A DNA stretch of 64,000 nucleotides from Micropterix aruncella (taxonomy: Eukaryota; Arthropoda; Insecta; Lepidoptera; Micropterigidae): positions 8,548,519 to 8,612,518 of the forward strand of contig OX155978.1 of the NCBI GenBank assembly GCA_944548615.1. Reading direction: 5' to 3'. The position numbers and the translations under genes are program-made. The notes under the pieces were generated by a model. The model was given only the letters and a program-made list of their open reading frames with translations, was not told where the DNA came from and did not search any database. How positions within the stretch are numbered: the stretch's first letter is position 1; every line of letters starts with the position of its first letter. Positions 1 through 10,309 of this stretch are shown here, piece after piece.

Positions 1-275
1 CTATCTTTTTATCTACGATTTTTTTCGAATAATCCGTTTTTTTACTTTATCGAATAAAAAATTCGTGCGCCGCGCTCTATCGGAAGACGTTTAAATTATT
101 CCGAATCATTTGTTTCCGCAGCCGCAAATGATTCGGAATAATTTCAACGTTTTCCGATAGAGCGCAGTTATCTGATATCAGAAAAAAATAAATAAAATAA
201 ATAATTATAATTGCATAAGTTATTAAAAATGCTATGCAATAGCTTTACCGCGGCAGTCCCCGAGTGCCACGCGTA
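1..275 (-). repeat. Foldback repeat (MITE-like), copy 1, cut by window edge
   Basis: About 275 bp reappears in reverse complement at 30362-30650. Inside it, arms at about 71-112 and 125-166 form a long imperfect hairpin around CGATAGAGCGC and GAATCATTTG. It ends near 270 with the ACTGCCGCGGTAAAGC box. It has no coding capacity. Element class is not assigned. Confidence 0.75.
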
Positions 276-410
276 TTTTTTTTTTGTAAACCACCCCTGA
301 ATCAAGGCAAACAAAATAAAACAAAAAATAAATCAAATCGGTCGAGTCATTTCCGAGATGCTGCGAGACTAACGCCCTGCGATTCATTTTATATATATAT
401 CTGGAGGCCA

Positions 411-609
411 GTATCAATAGTGGTTAAGTCCAAATTCGGTGTTTTTTTTTTTATTGCTAAAATTGTCTCTTCATATTTAAAAGAATATGATAACCGGTGC
501 AAAAATGGCTAACACCTAATAGTTTCTTCATAAAATACGATAGAAAAACCATGCCTGTTGCAAAAATGGTTAACTTTATCCCATGTCAGTTGCAATCTTG
601 GTCAACTCC
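411..609 (+). promoter_or_regulatory. Left subterminal motif cluster (putative transposase-binding sites)
   Basis: Variants of one ~20-bp motif, consensus TTGCAAAAATGGTTAACTCC, occur at 411-431 (as part of the terminal repeat), 498-516, 558-577 and 590-609, all in the same orientation. They lie upstream of the first ATG at 768, so they probably overlap the promoter. A role in transposase binding is inferred from the similar subterminal arrays of Ac and En/Spm elements. Confidence 0.65.
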
Positions 610-767
610 ATTTTAGCCAATCAGTGCTCTTCATTTCTGGCCGCCACATTGAATTCCTCTAATGTCTGCCATACATCGTGTCTCGCTTGGTGGAGCAAGA
701 TTTTTGCAAGATCTCTCGTATTCTTATTCAAATAACAAATTATTTTATTGCGATAGTGTGGGGCAGT

Positions 768-3700
768 ATGGAGAAAAACGTAGAAGAAGTCCCTCCGAAC
801 GAATCGCGTAAAAGAGCACTTCAAAAATGTGAATGGAAACGTGAAAAAGAGCGCATCAAAAGGTGAGTAATTCTCTGCATTTTTTCCGTTAAACAGTAAG
901 GGCTGTCACTTATTCGCATCGCGAAAGTATTACTGACTATGATTGTTGTACGTAGTTTATGTAAATATAGTACGTTCCCTTAGCTTCGAAAAGGGCTAAA
1001 ATATTTCGTTTGATGATACCAACACCAACTTCTAGTAAGTTATTAAACATATTATACTCTCTACAAAACCTAGTTTTATATGAAATACCCTGAGTAGCGC
1101 TCAGGGTATTTACAAATTACAAAAATGATTTTAAAATTTAAAAATAAAATTCTGAAATACTAGAATTTTGATTATAGTCTCAAAAGTATTCATTTTAGAC
1201 AAAAGCTCTCTATGACAGAACTATCGAAGAGTTTATCAGCTTTCCACAGAAAAAAAACACATCCTTGACGCCAGCAACAGTTGCAAGACACCTTATTTTA
1301 AAAATGCAAGGGACGCTGCATGAGATGTCGATGCGGGAAGAACGAACTATAATGCACCCTCCTTTGTGCATGTGAAGGAGCAGCGAAAATATGTACTTGG
1401 TATTTGATTGGGAATTATACAATAAACAGGCTATTCTTACTGCTAATTTCACATACTTGAATTTTTTATGATAATATTATCAAACAAGTAATTTTGTAGT
1501 TCACCTATTTATCTTTCCATTGACTCCGACCCGCGAAGCCTGCACGCACTAAAGTGAGTGCCTTGCTATCAGCAGCATAACTAAGGCATTTTCCACCTGA
1601 TAAATTGAATGTTTTTTTAATTGAAAGCTAATAAATTTTTCGTTATTTCTGTCATATGTAGTTTTTGTCTAAAATCAATGCCTTAGAGACTATAATCAAA
1701 ATACGGACTATTTAAAAATTTAATTTTCACACAACTTTAATTATTTTCGTAACTGTGTTACTAAGGTAGTCTGAATTGAAAATACTATTGTATAACACTT
1801 GATTAAATTAGATTAAATACTATTGTATAACATTGATTATCTTTCATTTGACACCCTGGACATGTATATAGGGCTAAGCCTTTCAAAATAATTCGGGGTT
1901 TTCAAAATGCGGCTGCGGCCATTTTGATGATGTTATATCTGCGGATCCAGACTCTTTAGAGTTTGGTGTCCCAACGGTTTTGAAGAGAGAATAACATTTA
2001 TAACATATTAGAAGTTGGTGTTGATTGCACCAAGTGAACTATTTTTATAATAAGAGAAGGAACTAATAGTAAACCCATGTCCATAGGTATCAATTTACTT
2101 AAGTAGGTACTCTGAGCCGAATCGACCTCTAGTTTCACAGGTGAGCCTTGGTTTCTGGAAGCGTCTTTTTCAACTTGTTGTTAGGTTAATCATTCTTAGC
2201 TTTTACATTTAACCGATGTTTTAATACTTTAACTGATTTGATTGTTTTAGGTATTCCGCTTCAAACCTGCCAGAACGCCCAAGCTGTGGTCATAACTCCA
2301 AAATTAAATGTCTCAGCCTGTCGATGCGCGATATTGCGGCATTTCATAAAACATTTTATGAGTTCAAAGATAAGATATATCAAGACAACTTCATTTTAAA
2401 ACACTGCTGTATTGAAAATCCAACAAGAATACGGATAAAAACGGGCACTGGAACGTCAAAGTCAATGAGCATCAAATATACAGTTCGAAAGTTTAGTGGG
2501 GAGTACGTGCAAGTATGTAAAAGTAGTTTCCTAAAAATATTACAAATAAAGAAGGGCCGTGTGACGAATGTGCTAAAAAGACACAAAGCTACAGGATTAA
2601 TGGCACGCGAAACACGCGGAGGAGACAGAAAAAAGACCCAGTATAAAGAAATAAAGGAAAAAATTTGCGACTTCATAAAAGGGTTTAAAGGTGTGGAATC
2701 TCATTATTGCAGAACAAAAAGTAGGCGCACGTATCTTCCATCTGAATTGAACATTACCAAAATTTACAAGATGTTTGTGGAAGAGCATGGACCTAATGTG
2801 AAAAAAGAGCTATTTCGTACCGTCTTCAACACAAAATTTAATATAGGATTTCAAAATCCAAGAAGCGACGTCTGTTCGCAGTGCCTTAGGTACCAAGAGC
2901 TAATTAAAATAGAAAAAAATGAAGAAGCTGTAGCAACATTAAGGAATGAGCTAAAGGTACACAAGAAAAGAGGCGATGCGTTTTTTCAATTCTTAAAAGA
3001 AGTTAATCCAGAAATAATGACACTTTCCTTTGACTGCCAGAAGAATCAAAACCTCCCAAAAATACCAGATCAGGCTACTTATTATTCAAGACAGTTGTAC
3101 ATCTATAATTTTACTATTGTAAAAGGAAGTTCACACGATAAGCTCACACCGAATAATGTTTTCTCCTACGTGTGGACAGAAGATAAACATGCCAAAGGAG
3201 CAAATGAGATTTCTAGTGCTTTGTATGACTGCCTAACAAATGTGCTAACATTCGATGAAATAAAAACATTACGTCTTATGTGTGACGGGTGTCCAGGTCA
3301 AAATAAAAATTCAATACTGATTTCTGTTGTATCAAAATGGCTCGCATGCAATGCTCCGACCACACTAAAAAGGGTAGAAGTGATATTCCCAGTTCCTGGG
3401 CATTCTTATATTCCACCTGATAGAGTATTTGGATCCATAGAGAAACAAATAAAGTCAGAAAATACTATAGTGAAACCGGAAGAGTACGTAACAATTTTTA
3501 GGCAACATGCAACCGTTAAAATATTAGGAATCGACGCAAATGTGTATGACTGGAAAACTGGCATGAAAGTCATAACCAAAGACACAAAGGATCTACACTT
3601 TAAGATAACTGAATGCAAAAGGATTGTATTTACAAGATTAAAAAAAGATATTCGAAATATAGTTGTCCGAGGAGAAAAATATTACAACACCGATATGGGA

Positions 3701-3976
3701 ACACGTAAATGCATTACCAAAGACGGCAAGTACCCTGGAGATCTCAATCCACCCCTTATTAGCAGTGGTATACCAGTTAAAGCAGCCAAAGTACAAGACG
3801 TCACGAAGCTCCTAAGAACACACTTTGGTCAAGAGTGGCCCAATATGGAAAGCCTAAAATACTACAAAGATGTTATATTTCCCAATATCACTGGTGAAGA
3901 GGAAGCAGTAGACCTAGAAGAAAATCTGCTTTGTGAAGAGCACTCTTTATACGAACCACCTACAGAGCTAATATAG
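768..3976 (+). CDS. Two-exon transposase-like protein (DUF7869-type), 606 aa
   Basis: Exon 1 is 768-862 and exon 2 is 2251-3976. The intron 863-2250 has a GTGAGT donor and a TTGTTTTAG acceptor and is phase 2 (AG + G gives Arg32). The joined frame reads ...KREKERIKR-YSASNLPERP..., giving 606 residues without a stop. The second exon alone is open for 574 codons. Visible traits are a basic N-terminus, Cys clusters (PSCGHNSKIKC near residues 42-52; VCSQC further on), a KSMSIKY/VCKSSFLKIL region, an RGGDRKK stretch, then a core with LSFDCQKN (Asp293), MCDGCPGQNKN (Asp377) and PPDRVFGSIEK (Asp422, Glu429). The acidic residues are candidates for an RNase H-like catalytic set; this is inference. The FDCQKN...DQATYYSRQLY pattern is typical of a widespread insect protein group annotated as DUF7869. 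The gene lies inside inverted repeats, so a transposase role fits best. An alternative is a domesticated copy. The start at 768 is the first ATG in frame; a GTG at 678 is unlikely to be used. Confidence 0.8.
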
Positions 3977-4330
3977 CTTGGTGCGGTCCAAATATTATGT
4001 CAGACTTAGAGAGTGTTAGTAATTTGTGTTTTGATTAAAATTCTGAAAAATTTATATTACTGTGTTTAGTAAAATAGTAGTATTTATCTGATAATATATT
4101 TTAATAAAAATTTGTTTTTTTTTTGTAGATTTATATTATGTAAAGGTTAAATGAATGCGATAACTGCACTATTTAAAAAAGAAGATGATCACGAATGTTA
4201 TAAAACTTACTTAACTTTGTATGTAGAACATTATTATATGTTGTCTAGTGTAGACTGGACTAAATAAAAACCGATCAGAATCATGATTTGTTTTTGACAA
4301 CCCTGGCATATGGCAAAATATTTCTTTGGT

Positions 4331-4637
4331 ATCAAAAATGGTTAACTCCAAATTTATATGTCGCAAAAATGGTCAACTCCGAAAATGTCTTTTTCAAACT
4401 TAGTCAACTCCACTACCCAGTTTCAAACATGGTTAAGTCCATATTTTAAATCGATTTTCCTGAAAACATATTATACTTAGACAAAGGTTTTTGGATAAAT
4501 AGTACCGTAAAAAGCCAACTTTATCAAATAAAAGCAGTTTTACTCATGTAAATAGTACCATCACCTGGGAATAAGAAAATGACGATATCTCACGACATCG
4601 AAAAGTGGAGATGACCACTTTTGATACTGGCCTCCTG
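4331..4637 (+). promoter_or_regulatory. Right subterminal motif cluster and right terminal inverted repeat
   Basis: Four direct copies of the ~20-bp motif lie at 4331-4349, 4361-4380, 4392-4411 and 4421-4440 (for example TCGCAAAAATGGTCAACTCC). A fifth, inverted copy at 4607-4626 forms part of the right terminal repeat. The internal copies keep the left-end orientation, so they are not a mirror image of the left cluster. Confidence 0.65.
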
Positions 4638-4989
4638 ATATATAGATATAATTTATGCTCAAATATAAATGTACCCTCTCGATTGGAATCGGAATGTCGA
4701 TTGGGTGGCTTTACCCCCTCTCATTTCAAATGCGCGTTAATGGCGATATGCGGCCACCTTTCCTTGCTTGTTAGTCGTTTATAAAGTGATTTCCATAATA
4801 TAAAAAAGAAGCGGGCGGCGGGCGATAGCCACGGATAAAGGGAGATTTTTATCCCGTAACGATTCGGACTCGACCGAGGCAAAAAGGCTAAAAAGCGGAA
4901 GAGGCACGCTGATTGCGGCCTTTGATCTTCTTTATCGAGGGACGATATCACTAGCACTTGTTATACTCGCCACTCTGACGATGATCTCA

Positions 4990-5795
4990 GGTTATCATCA
5001 TCATCATCGTCATCATCATTTATTCATTCCATAAAAGCATTTCACAATACTGAGGAACATGTCAAATTTTACAATCATAATTTACCGGATGATAAAACCG
5101 CTTTGATTAATTAAAAGAACAAAAAAAATAATTGTAATCAGAGGTGATTACTTAAAAATAGTCAAATTTACAAAATAATCAATAATCAAACAAATAATAA
5201 TCAATACCATAAAAAGAAAAATTCTGAAACATGCGTAATTAAAAACAATGACAATAAAATCTAAAACTTAGTTCGAAAGTATAGTCATAATATGGTTATT
5301 TATAATCAAGCAATTGTGGACGCAATATCATAAAAGTCGTCCAGTTTGTAAAGGGCATGTTTGACTAACTGATTTTTCAAGCAGATTTTATATGCTGCCA
5401 TCTCAAGTCTTTTCGTCGATGATGGCAAAGCATTGATCAATTTAAAACTAATATATAAAAATGTTTTTTGAAATTTACTAAAGCGTACTTTAGGCAATAA
5501 CACATTGTTTTTATGTCGCGTATTATGGCTATGCCGAGTGGAGTGAAGCTCGCAATTTATAAGATTCTCTTTGGCGTATAAAAGGCACTGATATATGTAC
5601 ATGGACGACATGGTAAGGATACCAGCTTTAATAAAAAAAAGGGGCGCAATGTGTTTCTCTGCTTACACCAAAAATTGTCCTAACGGCTTGCTTTTGTAGC
5701 ACAAAAACGCGATGGGTATCGGTTGCATTACCCCATAGTAGTATCGCATAAGACATCTTTGAATGGAAGCAGCAGTTATCGGTAACACTACCGAG
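4990..5795 (-). pseudogene. LINE 3' end (Jockey/CR1-type reverse transcriptase C-terminus)
   Basis: Read on the minus strand, 5795 down to 5306 encodes the end of a non-LTR reverse transcriptase: MSYAILLWGN, KQAVRTIFGVSRETHC, then ILTMSSMYIYQCLLYAKENL and HSHNTRHKNN. A run of eight Ts near 5630 shifts the frame, so the copy is dead. The 3' UTR ends in an imperfect (ATG)n/(TGA)n tail at about 4993-5018. The copy is 5'-truncated, like most LINE insertions. The same C-terminal layout is seen at 9440-9745 and 32075-32235. Confidence 0.85.
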
Positions 5796-5796
5796 T

Positions 5797-6285
5797 TAGG
5801 TTAGGTTGCATAGTGGTTAGGTCGCCTGATCTTACATATAAGGTTCCGGATTTAATACCCGGCTGGGTCACCATTTTCCGTTGGGATAAAATTAACGGAA
5901 TTGCATTTTCAATTCTGTCGATCGAATGCAATAACAAGACACACACTTACAGTCATGCTACACGCACACATACTTACACATGTTGTATACAACCACAACC
6001 GCTTGTTATAGATACTTTGTGCTCTAAAGGCTATTATAAAATTGAAGATTTTTTAAGCGATAGATTGGTCTGGTCAAGTCGTTTTTGTGTAACATAGATA
6101 TGAAAACCATTTGTAAAGTGATATTATTATTTTTATTATTACTATTACTTAAAGCCATTGATTATATAGTGTAGTAATCAATGGTTAAGCCTACAAGCAA
6201 GGCATAAATGTCTAGAAACATAAGACGTTCGGAAAGTACTGTAATCTACTTCGAATAAAAATCTATCTATCTATCTATCTATCAC
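5797..6285 (+). repeat. tRNA-derived SINE with (CTAT)n tail
   Basis: The head carries a box A-like GCATAGTGGTTAGG (from 5807) and a degenerate box B region ending in CCCGGCTGGGTC. A body (TTTCCGTTGGGAT ... GTCGATCGAATGCAATAAC) is shared with the SINE at 35133-35415. The 3' part differs from that copy: it has a hairpin CCATTGATTA...TAATCAATGG near 6155-6184 and ends in (CTAT)n at 6262-6284. It lies directly beside the LINE remnant at 4990-5795. Confidence 0.85.
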
Positions 6286-6439
6286 ACTTACAACCTACGA
6301 CAACACATTTAAATCTTAGGACTTTACAATTATTGTGACTTATTACCAGCTAATGTATTATTTATTTATAGATTGACAGTTCAATATTTTGAGACTTACG
6401 AGTTCCGAATTTATGTCCAACATAACACAGCACTAGACA

Positions 6440-6665
6440 GATACAAAATGAACGGCTACTCGTCCCTCCTTTTCGCAACCTTTATGGCAAAAGAAGATTG
6501 ATTTGGCTAATCCCTCATATATTCAACCAAATTCCTCTTAATTTAAAAACTTATAAAAAATGTACAAAAAACAAAAAAAAATCAAAACAGTTAGCTTTAA
6601 AATAAGTGAATGTGAAACACACGTGTAAATGATACGAATGAGATTCATATTTTATTTTATTAGCA
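6440..6665 (+). pseudogene. LINE 3'-end coding remnant
   Basis: The frame near 6500-6590 reads RRLIWLIPHIFNQIPLNLKT, a typical C-terminal segment of CR1/Jockey-type reverse transcriptases. The frame before it (KMNGYSSLLF) is displaced and broken by stops. An A-rich run follows. Only this short end survives. Confidence 0.6.
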
Positions 6666-6744
6666 TTAAGTACGTTCATCTTTTTATGTAAATATTATCA
6701 AGGGGGCGGCTTTCTGTACCGACTAATCCTTACTAATGTAGCAG

Positions 6745-7485
6745 ATAATGCAGCAGATATATTATCTGGATTATGGAGAGGTCGCATTTCTCGACCTCAC
6801 AGAGGAGTTATCCATCAAAGTTGAGCGTCTCCAAAATGTTTGCATTCGGTATATCCATGGCCTCAGAAAATTTGACCACATCACGGAGTACAGAGAGAAG
6901 CTACACTGGCTGTCGACCCGGAAGAAAAGAGACATGCAAGTTCTCTGTATGCTTTTCAAGATCTTGGATGGCGTCGCTCCCAATTATCTTACCGGCAGAT
7001 TTACTGCACTATCGGCTCATGGACGCCCTCTGAGATCAAAAAACAACCTGCTACTCTCTATCCCTAGTCACAGCAGCGACTTCTTCTCATTCTCTTTCAC
7101 CGTGCATGGAGCCCGTCTTTGGAATGCTTTGCGGAAAAATGTGAGAACCGCGCCAAGCATAACAACTTTAAAACAGACTCAGAGAGCATTTGAAATTCTC
7201 CAGATAAATTCCCTTTCCCCTCCCATTCCCCTCCTTTTAAAACTTTAGCGTCCTTATAGGTGTTAGATTATTTTGATGTGGCAAATCTGTGCCCACAAAG
7301 AGTAAAGTATATACTTCTTTCTATCTTCCTTTATTTTATTTGTCATACTCTTTATAACGGGTTAAGTTATGTAGTCTACTCGAAAATAATGTTCTTACAA
7401 TAGTATAGGTTAGCTCTAAAATATTGCCTGCAGGCAATAAGCTCGCCTTTTCTTAAGAATAAAGAGTTTTATTATTATTATTATA
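6745..7485 (+). pseudogene. Jockey-like LINE 3' end with (TTA)n tail
   Basis: A 166-codon frame (6748-7248) matches the end of the LINE at 31185-32075: EELSIKVERLQNVCIRYIHG, then REKLHWLSTRKKRDMQVL and FSFTVHGARLWNALRKNV. The 3' UTR holds a hairpin TTGCCTGCAGGCAA (7424-7437), then AATAAGCTCGCCTTTT, AATAAAGAG and a TTA repeat tail. It is 5'-truncated, so it is inactive although the frame is open. Confidence 0.88.
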
Positions 7486-7784
7486 TGGTCAAAAAGTCGC
7501 ACTGAAAGTCACTCTATCCTAATCTCCAGCAGGTAAGCCTTAGGCTTGGCTGGATTTTATACAAAGCTATATTTTAAAAAAATGGGTATTAAATTAAAAA
7601 AAAAAAAAAAAACTTAACCTTCCGGATGCCAGTCATTCCACGCAAAATTTTCGAAGCCCTCGAAAATTTTCTAAGCCCTCGCAAGCATACTAATATATGA
7701 CGGTTACTTGTTCAATGGCAGGCTTCAATGACAGGCTATTACCGAAGTGAAGGGAGAAATTTAGACGACATTTGAATAAATACG
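7486..7784. other. Unassigned sequence
   Basis: Mostly AT-rich, with an A run at about 7597-7612. A short direct repeat of the AGCCCTCG-AAAATTTTC type sits near 7655-7685. No coding signal or recognised element was seen. Confidence 0.4.
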
Positions 7785-8640
7785 GATACAACTAGAGCTG
7801 ACAACTACAACGGACGAACCCCTCGCCTCAGGAAGTTTTAACGAAATTGGATCTTGCTATCTCCGTCAAGCTCCGCCACATGCCCGTAAGAAGCCAACGC
7901 CTTATCCGCGAGATAACCAGCTATGTTACCCAGCGAGCTTACACTCACGCTCTTACTGCGACCAGTCTCTCGATTGGTTACAAGTTCGAGGTCGCTTCGC
8001 GGTCCTCTCCCTTACGAAGCGATGAAACGGTGTCTACCGAATCTATCGCGGACCACGTTATCCTTTGCCCGGCTGTTCACCCAGAATCGGGTAGCCGATG
8101 GTCGTTTCAAGAGCAGTCGCCGTAAGATCAACAACTACCCCGCTCTAAAGAAGACAACTAGAGTTGTCGACTACAGCGGGCGAGCCCGTCACCTCAGCAA
8201 GTTTTAACGATTAGTCGTTCTTCTCTTTCTCTCCTCTTCCTCTCCCAATTTCCTCTCCTCGGGCATTATTAGTTTTAAATTCTTCCAGTTGTCTGTATGT
8301 TATGCAGACGGTCTGTATACCCATACCCAGGATCGGGTAGCCGATGGTCGTTTCAAGAGCAGTCGCCGTAAGGTCCGCAACCACCCCCGCTCTATAGGAT
8401 ACTGCTTCCAGACTGCCCCGACTTAGTCAGAGTGCGCAATCGATTGACTTATGCCGCACGGTGCGCAGACCGTCCAGGAGCGCCAGAAGTTTGATTTCCA
8501 GGGAAACTAACCATAAGGCCAGAGTCCTACCCAGGCTCGCACTTCATGCGTGGAGGCCGTCGGATAGGTGTTGACCCGTGAGTGTGACCAACCCTGAACA
8601 GATTGGGTCTTCGTGGCCAACTCAGCAAGGGCCCGTTAAC
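7785..8640 (+). mobile_element. ACGGG-family copy, mosaic
   Basis: It starts with the family head (AACTAGAGCTGACAACTACA, then a diverged ACGGG hairpin) and runs to CCCGCTCTAAAG near 8148. A second family head (8150-8218) follows, then about 110 bp of Jockey-like LINE 3' UTR (about 8219-8325, matching 31851-31945). The family resumes at GGATCGGGTAGCC (8331) and ends with TCGTGGCCAACTCAGCAAGG near 8630. It is non-coding: frames differ between copies. Confidence 0.75.
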
Positions 8641-8821
8641 TCCCTCCTGTCCATGCAGTGTGTGTGTTGGGCCATCTATCACCTTTAGGCGTTCTGAATC
8701 AGCCAGGACATCACAAGTATTGCAGGGGACCGCCGAGGGGAGCGATGCCGATGATCGGATAAGAAATATAAATATTCCAGCGGTTAATAAATACCTACGT
8801 CTTACTCACTGCGTGTAAACA

Positions 8822-10308
8822 GTGGGCCCGATTGCGTTTCTTTGTGAACTAAAACTGAAATTAGTTCAAGCGAACGATATAGAGCAATACGTTATAGCGG
8901 AATATGAAACGAACGATCGTCGATAAAAACTACATGTCGAACTTATATTCGTCCGAATAAATTTGAACACATTTCGTGCGGTGTTAAATTCGATAGAATT
9001 AGGTATACGATTGATCAACTCTTGATTTGGTTTAATGCTAATGAATTACGTCTAAATATTACAAAATCAAAAATAATTCCTTTTCGCTTAAGACCTGCCA
9101 ATGTTGACTATTTAAATGAATTACACGACTATTTTGAAATCGACATCACAGAAGATATACATTTTCTAGGATTAAGAATTGACAGTAAATTACAATGGAA
9201 TGCGCACATCCAACAATTAGCTAGTAAGCTATGTAGCTCGATATACTCTATTAAAAAAAATCGGAAGTCTTTGTGGTTTTGCGGCAGCCAGATCAGTATA
9301 CCTACTTTGCGTATTTTAACTCATTAATGACTTATGGACTACTATTTTGGTGAAATGCCGCAACCAGTAAAAGAATCTTTATTTTGCAAAAGAGAGCACT
9401 GCGCAGCATGTAGGTATCAGGTAACGACTATGACCTCATGCAAAGAATATTTCAGCAAGGCAAGGGTAATGACTATGTATTCGGCGTTCATATACCAGTG
9501 TTTAATGTATGCTAGACAGCACCTCGCAGAAACTGCAATTAATGCAGACATTCACTCGCATCATACCCGCGGTAGCTCCCTTTTATGCGTACCCCGAATA
9601 CGACTGGTAAAAGTACAGAAAAGCTACTTGTACCTTAGCATTAAATTCTATAATCTACTCCCTACAAAATTTAAACAGCTGGAGAACATAAAATTTAAAA
9701 AAAAACATCAAGGAGATGCTGATAGGCCACCCTTTCTATAATCTGGCCGAATTTGAGGGCCATGATTTTTCAAATATTGTGCCCATTTAAATTACTTAAA
9801 AAAGTAGAGCCTTATTGTCTGATTATTTTATATGGTCTTATATCTGTACTTTTAGTTTAAAATGCATAACGTAGATTTAATTTGATTATTTAACATTTTA
9901 CTGACAATTTGAATATTACGATGAATAATTGTACTACATATCTTTTCGAATTACTTACTACTTCACATATTAGGCTTCGATTTTGATTATTTATATTTAT
10001 AGTTGGTCAATCTAGTATTTAATTCTTGACTACCTATGTATGTTCAGTAAAGAGTAGTAACGAGACTTACTACCTAACCCAATTATTTTGACACGTCCAA
10101 GAGCGGTCTTTAGCCGTCAATTGGACACGACGAAAATGTAATTCCGTATCCGACGTAAAATGTAATTCAGATGCTTTATCGTTGGTGGCTAATTTTAATG
10201 CGAAGGAATGAAAACCGTTCATGTCACATTCCGCTCTAGCGTATTGTCTTGTCTCGTTCACAATAACTAATTTCCGATTTTAGTTCACGAAGAAACGCAA
10301 TCGAGCCC
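8822..10308. mobile_element. 1.5-kb element with ~110-bp terminal inverted repeats
   Basis: The left end, CCCGATTGCGTTTCTTTGTG (from 8823), is mirrored at 10262-10308, where the reverse complement reads CTCGATTGCGTTTCTTCGTG. Similarity continues inward over roughly 110 bp (GAACTAAAA, GAAATTAG, AGCGGAAT). A LINE fragment (about 9003-9950) fills the centre. Superfamily is not recognised; no transposase was seen. Confidence 0.65.
9003..9950 (+). pseudogene. LINE reverse-transcriptase C-terminal remnant inside the inverted-repeat element
   Basis: Three frames read consecutively as a non-LTR reverse transcriptase end. First comes LIWFNANELRLNITKSKIIP and IHFLGLRIDSKLQWNAHI (9016-9327). Then MTMYSAFIYQCLMYARQHL, HSHHTRGSSL and VQKSYLYLSIKFYNLLPTKF (9470-9690). 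Stops and shifts near 9327 and 9340-9440 break it. An AT-rich 3' UTR follows. Confidence 0.85.
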
Positions 10309-10309
10309 A

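Larger units (their letters stand above)
401..4637 (+). mobile_element. Apparently complete 4.2-kb DNA transposon with a two-exon transposase-like gene
   Basis: The ends are inverted repeats. The left end reads CTGGAGGCCAGTATCAA at 401-417. The right end, in reverse complement, reads CAGGAGGCCAGTATCAA, ending at 4637. Both ends run on into AGTGGT. The element sits in an AT microsatellite, so the target duplication (2, 4 or 6 bp of AT) cannot be fixed. Between the ends are one spliced gene (768-3976), subterminal motif clusters on both sides, and AATAAA signals near 4103 and 4263. No other transposon interrupts it, unlike almost everything else in the window. The superfamily is uncertain: the protein looks like the DUF7869-type group, and a Sola-like relationship is possible but not shown. 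Confidence 0.8.

Noticed and set aside
264..512. 82-codon plus-strand gene overlapping the transposon start
   Set aside because: It spans the foldback end, a microsatellite and the transposon terminus; Lys/Asn/Phe-rich, no conservation evidence.
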